Shown: positions 41,836 through 50,587 of the stretch, piece after piece
How the letters are laid out: every line of letters starts with the position of its first letter
Position numbering within the stretch: position 1 is the stretch's first letter
Assembly: GCF_002163715.1 (NCBI RefSeq)
Contig: NZ_CP015698.1
Location: 2,219,001 to 2,283,000, forward strand
Direction: 5' to 3'
From: Curvibacter sp. AEP1-3
GTDB lineage: Bacteria; Pseudomonadota; Gammaproteobacteria; Burkholderiales; Burkholderiaceae_C
DNA length: 64,000 nucleotides
Program-made: the position numbers and the translations under genes
Notes under the pieces: generated by a model
What the model was told of the DNA's origin: nothing
Seen by the model: the letters and a program-made list of their open reading frames with translations, nothing else
Databases searched by the model: none

Positions 41836-41919
41836 AACACACCCGGGGCAACAAGAACTGCCCTGATAGTGACGGCGCCACTTGAAACGTCTGTGCGCTC
41901 GAGGTGAAGCTTTGTAAAG

Positions 41920-42639
41920 CTAGCTGTCTTGTGTCAACCGGGCGGACACGCCAGGCGGGGCGGCCGAACGCAGGTAGTCGGCCAAGGTGCGGCCCGGTTC
42001 ATCCTCGAACCGGGCCGCGGCGCCTTCCAGCACATGCACCTGCTGCATGCGGTCGAGCCGGAAGCTGCGGAAGGCCTGCCGGGTTTCGCACCAGGCGGCC
42101 AGGGTCCAGACGGCGCCCCAGTAGAAACAGCCCAGAGGCCGCAGGGTTCTTTGGCTGGAGCTGCCGCTTGCATCCCGGTAGTCGGCCCGCACCCTGCGCT
42201 GGGCCTGCGCCGCCTCGCGCAAGATTTGCAAGGTGGCCCGCACCTCGGGCGCCAGCCCCACCGGCGGCGCGTACACCGCCATGCTCTGCGCTGCAGTGCG
42301 CGCAGCGGGTGGCAACACCGACAAAATCTTGCCCAGCGCCACCTGGCTGCTGCGGGCCAACACCGGGTCCTGCCAGACCTGTGCCATGCGCACGGAGGCC
42401 ACCAGGGCGCGGGCTTCGTCGGCGGTGAACATCAGCGGCGGCAACTCAAAGCCTTGCCCCAAGCGGTAGCCCACGCCGGCCTCGCCTTCGATGGGAACGC
42501 CCTGGTGCTGCAGGTCGGCCACATCGCGGTACACCGTGCGCTCCGACACTTCCAGCCGCTGCGCCAGAAACGCGGCAGTAGTCAGCCGCCGCCCCCGGAT
42601 GAGCTGGACGATTTGGAACAGACGGTCGGCGCGACGCAT
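41920..42639 (-). CDS. YafY-type WYL-domain transcriptional regulator
   Basis: 239 residues. An N-terminal winged helix (MRRADRLFQIVQLIRGRRLTTAAFLAQRLEVSERTVYRDVADLQHQG, quoted for its recognition helix SERTVYRDV) is followed by a WYL domain (RTLRPLGCFYWGAVWTLAAWCETRQAFRSFRLDRM). WYL domains bind nucleotides or other small ligands. The gene lies 84 bases upstream of the efflux operon on the same strand, so it is a candidate regulator of it. Confidence 0.9.
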   Translation of the reverse strand: MRRADRLFQIVQLIRGRRLTTAAFLAQRLEVSERTVYRDVADLQHQGVPIEGEAGVGYRLGQGFELPPLMFTADEARALVASVRMAQVWQDPVLARSSQVALGKILSVLPPAARTAAQSMAVYAPPVGLAPEVRATLQILREAAQAQRRVRADYRDASGSSSQRTLRPLGCFYWGAVWTLAAWCETRQAFRSFRLDRMQQVHVLEGAAARFEDEPGRTLADYLRSAAPPGVSARLTQDS

Positions 42640-42652
42640 GAATTTGAGAGTG

Positions 42653-42706
42653 TTGTGGGGTGTTGGCGCCCATGATACCTGCGCGGGCAGCTACCAAAAC
42701 CATAGC
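42653..42706 (-). repeat. Dispersed ~58-bp repeat, intergenic copy before the WYL regulator
   Basis: Read on the minus strand from 42706: GCTAT, eight variable bases, TAGCTGCCCGCGCA, a 10-base spacer, then GCGCCA. The distal part is less conserved. It lies in the promoter region shared by the WYL regulator and the divergent DUF2177 gene. Confidence 0.72.
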
Positions 42707-42755
42707 GCCGACTACCGCACCGACGCTTCAATCCGGCTTTGAGTAAGCTTGCGAC

Positions 42756-43157
42756 ATGAACAAATACCTCGCCACTTATGCGGCCACGGCCCTTGTGCTC
42801 CTGATGCTGGACGTGCTGTGGATCGGCGGGCTGGCCAAGTCCATGTACCAAGAAGGCATCGGCCACCTGATGGCGGAGCAACCGCGCTTGGGCGTAGCGG
42901 CCCTCTTTTATGCGCTGTACCCGGTGGGCTTGCTGGTGTTTGTGGTGGCACCCCGGGGGATGACAGACGGCTGGTCCGTTACTTTGGTGCACGCGGCACT
43001 TTTCGGACTCGTGGCCTATGCCACCTACGACCTCACCAACCTGGCCACGCTCAAAGGCTGGCCGGTGGGTCTGGCGATACTGGACATGGCATGGGGATGT
43101 GTGGCGAGCTGCGCAGCGTCTGCGGCAGGCAAGCTGGCGTTTCAGCGTTTTGCATAA
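42756..43157 (+). CDS. DUF2177-family membrane protein
   Basis: 133 residues with four predicted membrane helices (about 5-26, 46-65, 75-95, 105-125). The family segments [22 protein letters not shown] and [16 protein letters not shown] are clear. The function of this inner-membrane family is unknown. Its last 16 bases overlap the convergent EVE-domain gene. Confidence 0.9.
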   Translation: MNKYLATYAATALVLLMLDVLWIGGLAKSMYQEGIGHLMAEQPRLGVAALFYALYPVGLLVFVVAPRGMTDGWSVTLVHAALFGLVAYATYDLTNLATLKGWPVGLAILDMAWGCVASCAASAAGKLAFQRFA

Positions 43158-43606
43158 AAACATAGCAAATCAACGTCGGCTTGCATGGCGTGTGCAATCC
43201 GCAGCATATCGGCGTCGCTCACCACGAACAGCCCGAACCGGAACTTATAGCCCCAGCGGCTGCGGTCCTCCACAAACTCCAAGGCGTCCAGCAACGGGGC
43301 GATAGGCGCCTCCAGTGCCGGCACATACGCCACATCGCGCCGGAACGGCACGAAGCCGCCGCCCATGTCGAAGGGATACACCGCCCCCTGCTCCACCAGG
43401 CCAATGGACACAAAAGCCTGCAGCTTGTCTTTGCCGCCCATGGTGACGGTGGGGCTGTAGTACACCACCCTGTCGCCCGGCGCCACACGCCGCAGGGGTG
43501 CGCTCTTGCCGTGGCAGACCTGCATATAGCCCTGCCCGGCTTGGGCGCAGCCCCTGCGGGCGTGCGCCGCGCAGGCCACGGCAATCCAGTTCTTGCGCAT
43601 GGCCAT
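43142..43606 (-). CDS. EVE-domain protein
   Basis: 154 residues. The EVE (PUA-like) fold is seen in [51 protein letters not shown] and [22 protein letters not shown] domains bind modified bases or RNA. The start is uncertain between ATG codons at 43606 and 43600. It begins 3 bases after the VOC gene stop, so the two form an operon. Confidence 0.88.
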   Translation of the reverse strand: MAMRKNWIAVACAAHARRGCAQAGQGYMQVCHGKSAPLRRVAPGDRVVYYSPTVTMGGKDKLQAFVSIGLVEQGAVYPFDMGGGFVPFRRDVAYVPALEAPIAPLLDALEFVEDRSRWGYKFRFGLFVVSDADMLRIAHAMQADVDLLCFYAKR

Positions 43607-43609
43607 GGC

Positions 43610-43984
43610 TCAGGCCTCTGCGTGCAAGCCGACGCGGTTGCCGTCCAGATCGGTGATGTGGGCGAAGTAGCCCATGCCCGGCGGCAAGGCGGTGCGGGGC
43701 AGCGCAATCGCGCCACCTTGTGCCAGCACGCGGGCCAGTGCCGCATCCAGCGAGGGCGATGCGTCCAGATACACCAGCGTTCCGCCACTGGACAGCGCGG
43801 GTGCCGTGGGGCCTTGCATCAAGGCACCGCCGGTGCCGGACTGCGGGTCGTAGGCAAAGACCGCACCCTCGCTGGGGCCCATGGATTCACGGCGCATGGG
43901 GTGGCCCAGCACAGACTCATAAAAAGCCTGGGCGGCGTCCAGACGGGTGGTGGGAATTTCGAACCAGCTGATAGCGTTGCGCAT
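43610..43984 (-). CDS. VOC-family (glyoxalase-like) protein
   Basis: 124 residues from MRNAISWFEIPTTRLDAA at 43984, supported by AGGAG 7 bases upstream. Two beta-alpha-beta-beta-beta units: FEIPTTRLDAAQAFYESVLG and LVYLDASPSLDAALARVLAQGG, ending in FAHITDLDGNRVGLHA. This is the subgroup resembling small dioxygenase/bleomycin-resistance proteins; the substrate cannot be told from sequence. Confidence 0.92.
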   Translation of the reverse strand: MRNAISWFEIPTTRLDAAQAFYESVLGHPMRRESMGPSEGAVFAYDPQSGTGGALMQGPTAPALSSGGTLVYLDASPSLDAALARVLAQGGAIALPRTALPPGMGYFAHITDLDGNRVGLHAEA

Positions 43985-44148
43985 TACATGCTCCTGCAAA
44001 GTGAATGAAGGTGCTGATGGTGCGGGGGTGCTGCTGACACCGTGGTGTCAGCAGGCTGCAAAAGCTGCGTCACCTGAATGTCGTCATATTCCTGCAACGC
44101 GCCTCCCGCAGGATGGGCGTCATCGCATTTTTTTGAAGAGGTTTTGCC

Positions 44149-44565
44149 ATGGCAGTGTCTGAACAACGCGTCCACACCCGCGCCACCTATTTCCGCCTCG
44201 GTACCGGGACCCAGACAGCGTCTTACTTTGTGTTCCGCGACGCGGACAAGCCCGATGCGATTGCCGCGCTGATACTGGACATCAGCGAAGGCGGGGTGCA
44301 AATCCTGTCGCAAGCAGGCTCCTACCTGACCGGCAAATCATTCCGTCTGGATTTGCATGTGGCCAGTGCGGATGGGTTCGAAGTGGTGGATGGCGGCGAA
44401 GTCCAGTGGGTATGGTCGCAGCCCGACGGCATTTACACCCGCAGCGGCTTTGTATCCCGCGCCGAGGGCCACAGCCTGGCCACCCTGCTGCAAGGCCTGC
44501 CCGTGGAGAACGAGCAGGTGATCCGCTGCGCGCTCTACCCCGTGGGTCACATGGCGTTGGCCTGA
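44149..44565 (+). CDS. PilZ-domain cyclic-di-GMP receptor
   Basis: 138 residues, a single PilZ domain. The binding motifs RVHTR (residues 7-11, R-x-x-x-R) and LDISEGGVQI (D-x-S-x-x-G) are both present, so cyclic-di-GMP binding is likely. The ATG at 44149 has GAAGAGG-like purines upstream. Together with the GGDEF-EAL and EAL genes it shows active cyclic-di-GMP signalling in the organism. Its end overlaps the convergent tautomerase gene by 19 bases. Confidence 0.9.
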   Translation: MAVSEQRVHTRATYFRLGTGTQTASYFVFRDADKPDAIAALILDISEGGVQILSQAGSYLTGKSFRLDLHVASADGFEVVDGGEVQWVWSQPDGIYTRSGFVSRAEGHSLATLLQGLPVENEQVIRCALYPVGHMALA

Positions 44566-44966
44566 GCGGCAGACGATTTGGCAAGTGCGCGGGCGGCTTG
44601 GGTCTGCCCGCCGTATCCCCAGTCGCTGGCCGGCACTTCCCGCACGATCACATAGCTTGCAGGTTCCAGCCCCTGGCCGTGGCCGAGTTGGGCCTCCAGC
44701 TCGGCGAATGCGCGTTCAATAAATGCCGCCTTCTGCGCCGCCGTATTGGTGCCTTGGGTGATGCTGATCTCCAGCATCGCAGTAGCGCGCTGCACATCGG
44801 TCCCCCTCACGTGCCACCGCGCGGCGGGCACGTCGTCGATGACCACCGCCGTAACCTCTGCACGTTTGCCTAATTCCTCTGTGGTGATGCGCGTCATCGT
44901 TTCGGCCAGTGCGCGATAGCGAGATGGGTTTTGAAGTGGCGAGACTTTGAGTTGCAAAGTTGGCAT
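44547..44966 (-). CDS. Tautomerase-superfamily protein
   Basis: 139 residues from MPTLQLKVSPL at 44966. After Met removal the N-terminal proline would be the catalytic base of the 4-oxalocrotonate tautomerase superfamily. The double-length form has a second half containing MLEISITQGTNTAAQKAAFIERAFAEL. The substrate is unknown. It is 2 bases after a 61-residue gene, and the pair is divergent from a LysR gene across a perfect palindrome, so LysR control is likely. Confidence 0.82.
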   Translation of the reverse strand: MPTLQLKVSPLQNPSRYRALAETMTRITTEELGKRAEVTAVVIDDVPAARWHVRGTDVQRATAMLEISITQGTNTAAQKAAFIERAFAELEAQLGHGQGLEPASYVIVREVPASDWGYGGQTQAARALAKSSAAQANAM

Positions 44967-44968
44967 GG

Positions 44969-45154
44969 TCAGGCTTTCTGGGTGGTGGTTGGGGTGGAAT
45001 GGGTAAAGCGGAGGCTGCGAAGCCGGCGTGCCATCAAACAGGCGGCGCCGCGCCAAAAGTCAGTTACGGTTTCGCGCCGCAAACGGCTGGCCTCTCGGCG
45101 GGCTTGGTCATGGAGTTGAGCAATTGCAGTGCTGTCAGGGGCGGCTGGGTACAT
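44969..45154 (-). CDS. Small uncharacterised protein before the tautomerase
   Basis: 61 residues from MYPAAPDSTAIAQLHDQARREA; the ATG at 45154 has GGAG upstream, which favours it over a longer reading. The core QARREASRLRRETVTDFWRGAA is charged and helical, of a kind seen in other short proteobacterial proteins placed before enzymes. No signal peptide or membrane helix. First gene of a two-gene unit with the tautomerase; no function can be assigned. Confidence 0.7.
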   Translation of the reverse strand: MYPAAPDSTAIAQLHDQARREASRLRRETVTDFWRGAACLMARRLRSLRFTHSTPTTTQKA

Positions 45155-45243
45155 GGTGGACTCCGATAGGTTCAGGTCTTGTTGCGATGGTTTGAACTTT
45201 ATGGTGAACACCGACCGTCGGAAACCGCGCTAAAGCCATATTA

Positions 45244-45264
45244 GTTTTGCACTAATTGCAAAAC
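45244..45264. promoter_or_regulatory. Perfect palindromic operator between LysR gene and tautomerase unit
   Basis: GTTTTGCA (45244-45251) and TGCAAAAC (45257-45264) form an exact 8-bp inverted repeat with a 5-base spacer. It contains T-N11-A, the LysR-family box, and lies 27 bases before the LysR start in the divergent gap. Confidence 0.75.
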
Positions 45265-45291
45265 CAAAGCTCACGCCGGCACAATCGCGCC

Positions 45292-46188
45292 ATGCAACTC
45301 CAACTCGATGACGTCGCGCTGTTCACCCGTATTGCCAAGCTGGGCACCCTGTCGGCCGCAGCCCGCGAGCGCAATGTGCCGGTGAGCCAGGTCACCCGTG
45401 CGCTGACCCGGCTGGAGGCGGCCTGCGGTGTCCGCCTGCTGCACCGCACTACCCACGGCCTGAGCCTGACCGACGAAGGCGACACCCTGCTCTCGTATGG
45501 TCAGCGCCTGCTGGACACCACCGCCGAGCTGGACAGCGAGCTCAGCGGCAAGCTCAGCGGGCCCGGCGGCTGGGTGCGTGTCAGCGTGAGCCCTTTGCTG
45601 GCCGAATGTGTCATTGCACCGAGCCTGCAGGGCTTGTATGACCGTCACCCGGCCTTGCACCTCGACATCAATGCCGACGACCGCGTTGCTGACATGGCCC
45701 GCGACGGCATTGACATAGCCATTCGCACCGGCAGCCCGAACAGCGACACCCTGGTGGCGCGAAAAATCGGAGAACACGGTCGCAGCCTCTATGCTGCCCC
45801 CGCTTATCTGGCGCGCTGTGGCACACCGCAGCACCCGGACGACCTTGCCCGCCATCACCTGATCGCCAATAGCGCCAGCCCCAGCCTGAACCGCTGGAGT
45901 CGCGCTGGAGGCAGCACCACCGAGGCACTGACGGTGCCCGGCCACACCCGTACCGACAACACCGCAGTAGTGCTCAGCCTGGTGCGTCATGGGGTAGGTA
46001 TCGCCCGCCTGAATGACCTGATGGCAGCACCCTTGGTGCGCTCTGGCGAACTAGTGCCCTTGCTGCAAACGCATTTCGACGGTGGCCGGGTTCCCATCTT
46101 CGCAGTGATGCTGCAGGAGCGGCACCGCTTGCCGAAAATCCGCGCCTGTATCGATTACTGGGCGGAGTGGATTGCCGGCATGCCCTAA
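45292..46188 (+). CDS. LysR-family transcriptional regulator
   Basis: 298 residues from MQLQLDDVALFTRIAKLGTLSAAARERNVPVSQVTRALTRLEAACG, where the helix-turn-helix lies at about 18-37. The C-terminal substrate domain (about 88-295) follows the CrgA/PA2477-type pattern: VRVSVSPLLAE, ADMARDGIDIAIRTGSPNSDTLVARKIG. It is divergent from the 61-residue/tautomerase unit and the palindrome in the gap is its probable binding site. Confidence 0.94.
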   Translation: MQLQLDDVALFTRIAKLGTLSAAARERNVPVSQVTRALTRLEAACGVRLLHRTTHGLSLTDEGDTLLSYGQRLLDTTAELDSELSGKLSGPGGWVRVSVSPLLAECVIAPSLQGLYDRHPALHLDINADDRVADMARDGIDIAIRTGSPNSDTLVARKIGEHGRSLYAAPAYLARCGTPQHPDDLARHHLIANSASPSLNRWSRAGGSTTEALTVPGHTRTDNTAVVLSLVRHGVGIARLNDLMAAPLVRSGELVPLLQTHFDGGRVPIFAVMLQERHRLPKIRACIDYWAEWIAGMP

Positions 46189-46304
46189 GGCACTTTTGGC
46201 ACCGGGATAGGGAGGCCAAGCCCCGCTCCTGTGCACCTATCTCCCTGCCATGGTGCACAGAGCTTGTATACCAGTGGCACGGAATCTGCTGTACCGGATG
46301 CACT

Positions 46305-47078
46305 ATGGCCAACGCATCCGACATCAGCACCCGCATCATTGAAGCCATCATGGCCCAGAAGCTGGCCCCGGGCGCACGCCTGGGCGAGCAGCAATTGGCC
46401 ATGGTGTTTGACTGCAGCCGCACCATCGTGCGCGAGGCGCTGACCCGCCTGGCGGCGCGCGGCATCGTCACGGTCAGCAGCCGGCGCGGCTGGTATGTGA
46501 TTGAGCCCTCGCTGAGCGAAGCGCGCGAGGCATTTGAGGCCCGCCGCGTGATCGAGATGGGCCTGATCCGTTGCACCACCGAGGTGAGCAAGGCGGCCAT
46601 CAAAACCCTCAAAGCGCACATCAAAACCGAGCAGGCCGCCGTCAAGGGCACCGATGTGGGACTGCGCAGCTACCTGCTGGGCGACTTCCATGTGTGCCTG
46701 GCCGAATGCCTGGGTAACAGCCTGCTGGCCGACACCCTGCGCGACTTCACCGCACGTACCACCTTGATCGCCATGCTTTACCAGTCATCCCACGATGCTG
46801 CCCATTCATGCGCTGAGCACGGCCGCATTGTGGAAGCGCTGGAGCAGTCCGACTGGGTGCTGGCCGAACAACTCATGCAACAACACATCGGCCACGTGCA
46901 GGACGCCCTGCGCCTGCAGCCCGCTGCTGAGGACCCGCTGGCCGAGCTGCGCAGTGCCCTCAGCCCCGTGAGCGAAAGCAGCAAGGCCAAACCGGTGCGT
47001 TTGGCACAGGGCTTGCATACAAGCCTTGCAGACAAATCCTCTTCATGCCCCTCAACCTACCTTGGAGCCCTGCTATGA
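46305..47078 (+). CDS. GntR/FCD-family transcriptional regulator
   Basis: 257 residues from MANASDISTRIIEAIMAQKLAPGARLGEQQLAMVFDCSRTIVREALTRL; the winged helix covers residues 5-70 and the FCD ligand domain about 80-215 (FEARRVIEMGLI, FHVCLAECLGN, EHGRIVEALE). The stop overlaps the next gene's ATG (ATGA), so the regulator is the first gene of the ABC importer operon it presumably controls. Confidence 0.92.
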   Translation: MANASDISTRIIEAIMAQKLAPGARLGEQQLAMVFDCSRTIVREALTRLAARGIVTVSSRRGWYVIEPSLSEAREAFEARRVIEMGLIRCTTEVSKAAIKTLKAHIKTEQAAVKGTDVGLRSYLLGDFHVCLAECLGNSLLADTLRDFTARTTLIAMLYQSSHDAAHSCAEHGRIVEALEQSDWVLAEQLMQQHIGHVQDALRLQPAAEDPLAELRSALSPVSESSKAKPVRLAQGLHTSLADKSSSCPSTYLGALL

Positions 47079-47872
47079 CCTTCCCCTTGAACAAACGCAC
47101 TTTCGCCCTGGCGCTGGCCACCGGCGCCTTGCTGTCCGCCTCCGGTGTGCAAGCGCAAACCGCGCTGGACGACATCCTGAAAGCCAAGGTACTCAAGGTC
47201 GCAGTGCAGACCGACTCTGCGCCTTACGGCTTTGTGGGCACCGACCTCAAGCCGATCGGTCTGGATATTGACATGGCCAACCTCATCGGCAAAAAGCTGG
47301 GCGTGCCGGTGGAGCTGGTGGTGGTGGTGAGCGCCAGCCGCATTCCCGCACTGCAAACCAAAAAGGCCGACCTGGTGATTGCCACTTTGGGCAAGAACCC
47401 TGACCGCGAAAAAGTGATCGACTTCTCGTCCGCCTACTCCCCCTTCTTCCAGGCGGTGTTCGGCCCCAAGAACGTCAGCATCAAGAGCTTTGCGGATCTG
47501 GCGGGCAAGTCCGTAGGCGTGACCCGTGGCGCCATGGAAGACCAGGAGCTGGGCAAAGTGGCCCCAACAGGTATTGATACCAAGCGCTTTGAAGACAACA
47601 ACGCCACCATCGCCGCCTTCACCGCCGGCCAGGTGCAGTTCGTGGCACTGGGTGCATCGGTGGCTGGCAACATGATGACCAAGAACCCCCAGCTGTCTGC
47701 CGAGTACAAGCTGCTACTCAAAGACAGCCCCAACTTCATCGGCATTGCCAAGGGTGAAGACAAGCTCAAGGCCAAGGTGAACGAAATCATTGCTGACGCC
47801 AAGAAGAGCGGCGAGCTCGAAGCGATGGCCAAGAAGTGGCTGGGCCGCGGTCTGGGTGAGTTGCCCCTGTAA
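47075..47872 (+). CDS. Amino-acid ABC transporter substrate-binding protein
   Basis: 265 residues from MTFPLNKRTFALALATGALLS, with a signal peptide cut after VQAQ. Family 3 solute-binding fold: KVLKVAVQTDSAPYGFVGTD, PIGLDIDMANLIGKKLG, ADLVIATLGKNPDREKVIDFS, AGKSVGVTRGAMED. Polar or cyclic amino acids are the usual ligands. Translation is coupled to the GntR gene. Confidence 0.94.
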   Translation: MTFPLNKRTFALALATGALLSASGVQAQTALDDILKAKVLKVAVQTDSAPYGFVGTDLKPIGLDIDMANLIGKKLGVPVELVVVVSASRIPALQTKKADLVIATLGKNPDREKVIDFSSAYSPFFQAVFGPKNVSIKSFADLAGKSVGVTRGAMEDQELGKVAPTGIDTKRFEDNNATIAAFTAGQVQFVALGASVAGNMMTKNPQLSAEYKLLLKDSPNFIGIAKGEDKLKAKVNEIIADAKKSGELEAMAKKWLGRGLGELPL

Positions 47873-47900
47873 GGCCTGACGCAACTGAAGAGAGCATTCC

Positions 47901-48584
47901 ATGCGCATTGAACTCGACTTCGGGGCCGTGTTGGCTGAGTGGCCACTGCTGCTCACCGGTGTGGGCTGGACCCTGGCACTCACGGCGGTGGCCGTGGTAG
48001 CGGGTACCGCCCTGGGCGTAGGCTGCGCATGGGTGCGTGCACGCGGCTTCGGCGCGGACCACGCCCCGCGCTGGCTGCAAGCGGTGGTGGGCGGGTATGT
48101 GGAGCTGATCCGCAACACGCCCTTCATCGTGCAACTGTTTTTTATCTTCTTCGGGCTGCCAGCAGCGGGCTTCAAGCTGTCTGCGGAAACGGCGTCTTTC
48201 ATTGCCATGGTGATCAACCTCGGGGCCTATGCCACCGAGATCATCCGTGCCGGGCTGGAAGCCACGCCCAAGGGGCAGATCGAAGCGGCAGTGCGCCTGG
48301 CGCTCAATCGCCTGCAAACCTTTACCTACGTGGTGCTGCCACCGGCCCTGAAGAAGATCTGGCCCAGCCTGGTCAGCCAGGTGGTGATCGTGATGCTGGG
48401 CTCCTCGGTCTGCGGGCAGATTTCCACCAAGGAATTGAGCTACGCGGCCGACCTGATCCAGAGCAACAACTTCCGCTCGTTCGAGGCCTTCATGGTGGTG
48501 GGCGCGGTGTACCTGCTGCTGTCCTTTGTGGTGCGCCATGTGCTCAACTGGCTGGGCGCCACCTTTGTGTTCGGGAGGCGCTGA
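47901..48584 (+). CDS. Amino-acid ABC transporter permease (first)
   Basis: 227 residues, HisM/GlnP type, with about five membrane helices. The EAA loop EATPKGQIEAAVRLALNRLQTFTYVVLPPALKKIWP contacts the ATPase. YVELIRNTPFIVQLFFIFFGLP is the N-terminal family signature. It lies 28 bases after the binding protein and 3 bases before the second permease. Confidence 0.94.
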   Translation: MRIELDFGAVLAEWPLLLTGVGWTLALTAVAVVAGTALGVGCAWVRARGFGADHAPRWLQAVVGGYVELIRNTPFIVQLFFIFFGLPAAGFKLSAETASFIAMVINLGAYATEIIRAGLEATPKGQIEAAVRLALNRLQTFTYVVLPPALKKIWPSLVSQVVIVMLGSSVCGQISTKELSYAADLIQSNNFRSFEAFMVVGAVYLLLSFVVRHVLNWLGATFVFGRR

Positions 48585-48587
48585 GCC

Positions 48588-49238
48588 ATGGTGGACTTTT
48601 CCCTCTGGGACATTTTTCGCAACCTGCTGCTGGCCCTGCGCTGGACGGTAGGGCTCTCGCTGATCGCCTTCATCGGTGGCGGCGTGGTCGGGCTGCTCTT
48701 GCTCATGCTGCGCTTGAGCAAGTTGCCGGGTGCCACCGTATTCGTGAGCTGCTATGTGCAGCTCTTCCAGGGCGTGCCGCTGCTGGTGCAGCTGTTTCTG
48801 GCGTACTACGGCTTGGGCCTCTTCGGCATCAACACCTCGCCTTGGGTAGCGGCAGGCATGGGGCTCACGCTGTATGCCAGCGCCTTCCTGACCGAGATCT
48901 GGCGCGGGAGTGTGGAGTCCATTCCGCGCGGCCAGTGGGAGGCTTCGCAGAGCCTGGCGCTGAACTTTGCCGAGCAGCTGCGCTACATCATCCTGCCCCA
49001 AGCCTTCAAGATTTCCGTGGCGCCCACCGTGGGTTTTCTGGTGCAGGTCATCAAGGGCACGGCGCTTGCCTCGGTGATCGGCTTCATGGAGCTGACCAAG
49101 GTGGGCAAGACGATTGCCAATGCCACTTTCAGCCCGTTTCTGGTGTTCAGCTGCGTTGCGCTGATGTATTTCGTGCTGTGCTACCCGGTGAGCCTGTACG
49201 CCAAATCTTTGGAGAGAAAGTTACATGCCCATCGTTGA
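48588..49238 (+). CDS. Amino-acid ABC transporter permease (second)
   Basis: 216 residues, same family as the first permease, forming a heterodimer with it. Signatures: YVQLFQGVPLLVQLFLAYYGLG and the EAA loop ESIPRGQWEASQSLALNFAEQLRYIILPQAFK. Its last 14 bases overlap the ATPase gene. Confidence 0.94.
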   Translation: MVDFSLWDIFRNLLLALRWTVGLSLIAFIGGGVVGLLLLMLRLSKLPGATVFVSCYVQLFQGVPLLVQLFLAYYGLGLFGINTSPWVAAGMGLTLYASAFLTEIWRGSVESIPRGQWEASQSLALNFAEQLRYIILPQAFKISVAPTVGFLVQVIKGTALASVIGFMELTKVGKTIANATFSPFLVFSCVALMYFVLCYPVSLYAKSLERKLHAHR

Positions 49239-49959
49239 TATCCGCGCCCTGCGCAAATCCTATGGCAGCAACGAGGTGCTCAAAGGCATCGACTTGCAAG
49301 TGGAGCCCGGCGAGGTGATTGCCATCATCGGCAAAAGCGGCTCGGGCAAGAGCACGATGCTGCGTTGCATCAACGGCCTGGAAGAATTCCAGAGCGGCGA
49401 GCTCACGGTAGACGGCAAACCCCTGCTTCACAAAAACGCAGCCGCCATGCGCGCCCTGCGCCAACACGTGGGCATGATCTTCCAGGGCTTCAACCTGTTC
49501 CCGCACCTGACCGTGGGCAAAAACATCATGCTGGCGCCCAGCCTGGTAAAAGCCAAAGACACGGCCAGTGGCGAGGCCCATGCCCGCGCCCTGCTGGAGC
49601 GCGTGGGCTTGGCTGAAAAGTTCGATGCCTTTGCCGACCAGCTCTCCGGCGGGCAGCAGCAGCGCGTGGCGATTGCCCGCGCGCTGGCTATGGAACCGGC
49701 CGTGCTGCTGTGCGACGAAATCACCAGCGCCCTGGACCCCGAACTGGTGGGCGAGGTGCTGCGTGTGGTGGAAACCCTGGCGCAGGAAGGCATGACCCTG
49801 CTGATGGTGACGCATGAGATGAACTTCGCGCGCCGCGTCTCGAACCGCGTGATCTTCATGCACCAGGGGCGTGTGCATGAAATGGGGCCACCGGCAGAGC
49901 TGTTCGGCAATCCGCAAACGCCGGAGCTGCAGCAATTTCTGAAGTCGCTGCACGATTGA
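49225..49959 (+). CDS. Amino-acid ABC transporter ATP-binding protein
   Basis: 244 residues, GlnQ/HisP type. Walker A GKSGSGKST (about 36-44), Q-loop VGMIFQGFNLFPHLTV, signature LSGGQQQRVAIARAL, Walker B VLLCDEITSALDPELVGEVL and switch His in MVTHEMNFARRVSNRVIFMHQG. Last gene of the GntR-ABC operon. It powers import by the two permeases. Confidence 0.96.
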   Translation: MPIVDIRALRKSYGSNEVLKGIDLQVEPGEVIAIIGKSGSGKSTMLRCINGLEEFQSGELTVDGKPLLHKNAAAMRALRQHVGMIFQGFNLFPHLTVGKNIMLAPSLVKAKDTASGEAHARALLERVGLAEKFDAFADQLSGGQQQRVAIARALAMEPAVLLCDEITSALDPELVGEVLRVVETLAQEGMTLLMVTHEMNFARRVSNRVIFMHQGRVHEMGPPAELFGNPQTPELQQFLKSLHD

Positions 49960-49993
49960 GTGCACACCGCCTGCGCCGTTGAATAATCGGGGC

Positions 49994-50587
49994 ATGAGCG
50001 AACCTGTCACCCTGATTCCCCTGGATACCCAGACCGGCGAACCCCTGTACCCACCCCGCCCGCGTAAACCGGCGGGGCCCACCGCCCAATTCATGTTCTC
50101 CCACCCGGCGCATGTGATTGCTCTGGGCTTGGGCTCCGGCCTGTCGCGCATTGCGCCCGGCACCTCAGGCACCTTGTGGGCTTGGGTGGCGTTTATTGCG
50201 CTGTCGCAGTGGCTGGGCGAATTCGGCTGGGGCGTGTTGATTGCCTTGAGCATTCCGGTGGGCTGGTGGGCCAGCACCGTCACCGCACGCAACATGGGCG
50301 TGCTGGACCCGGGCAATATCGTGATCGACGAGATCGTGGCTTTTTGGCTAGTGCTCTGGTTGGTCACCCCCACCTCGCTGGTGGGGCAGGCGCTGGCCTT
50401 CGGCCTGTTTCGCTACTTTGACGCGGCCAAACCCGGCCCAGTAGGCTGGGCAGACCGGCTTTTCCACGGGCTGCAGGCCGACACCGACCGCCATGCGTGG
50501 ACCAAGGCGGGCTGGGGCATCATGCTCGACGACCTGGTGGCCGCAGGCTGCACGCTGATGGTGATTGCCATCTGGAGGTTTGCGTGA
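49994..50587 (+). CDS. pgpA: Phosphatidylglycerophosphatase A
   Basis: 197 residues from MSEPVTLIPLDTQTGEP at 49994 (GGGG upstream). The PgpA signature is intact: GSGLSRIAPGTSGTLWAW, DPGNIVIDEIVAFWLVL and FRYFDAAKPGPVGWADRLFHG. Several membrane helices. It makes phosphatidylglycerol from its phosphate in the inner membrane. The stop overlaps the GTG start of the CinA-type gene. In related genomes pgpA often follows thiL; here the two are 16 kb apart. Confidence 0.96.
   Translation: MSEPVTLIPLDTQTGEPLYPPRPRKPAGPTAQFMFSHPAHVIALGLGSGLSRIAPGTSGTLWAWVAFIALSQWLGEFGWGVLIALSIPVGWWASTVTARNMGVLDPGNIVIDEIVAFWLVLWLVTPTSLVGQALAFGLFRYFDAAKPGPVGWADRLFHGLQADTDRHAWTKAGWGIMLDDLVAAGCTLMVIAIWRFA

Noticed and set aside
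47787..49001. A 404-codon minus-strand frame across the ABC permease genes
   Set aside because: Antisense to well-supported permeases, low-complexity product and no ribosome site.
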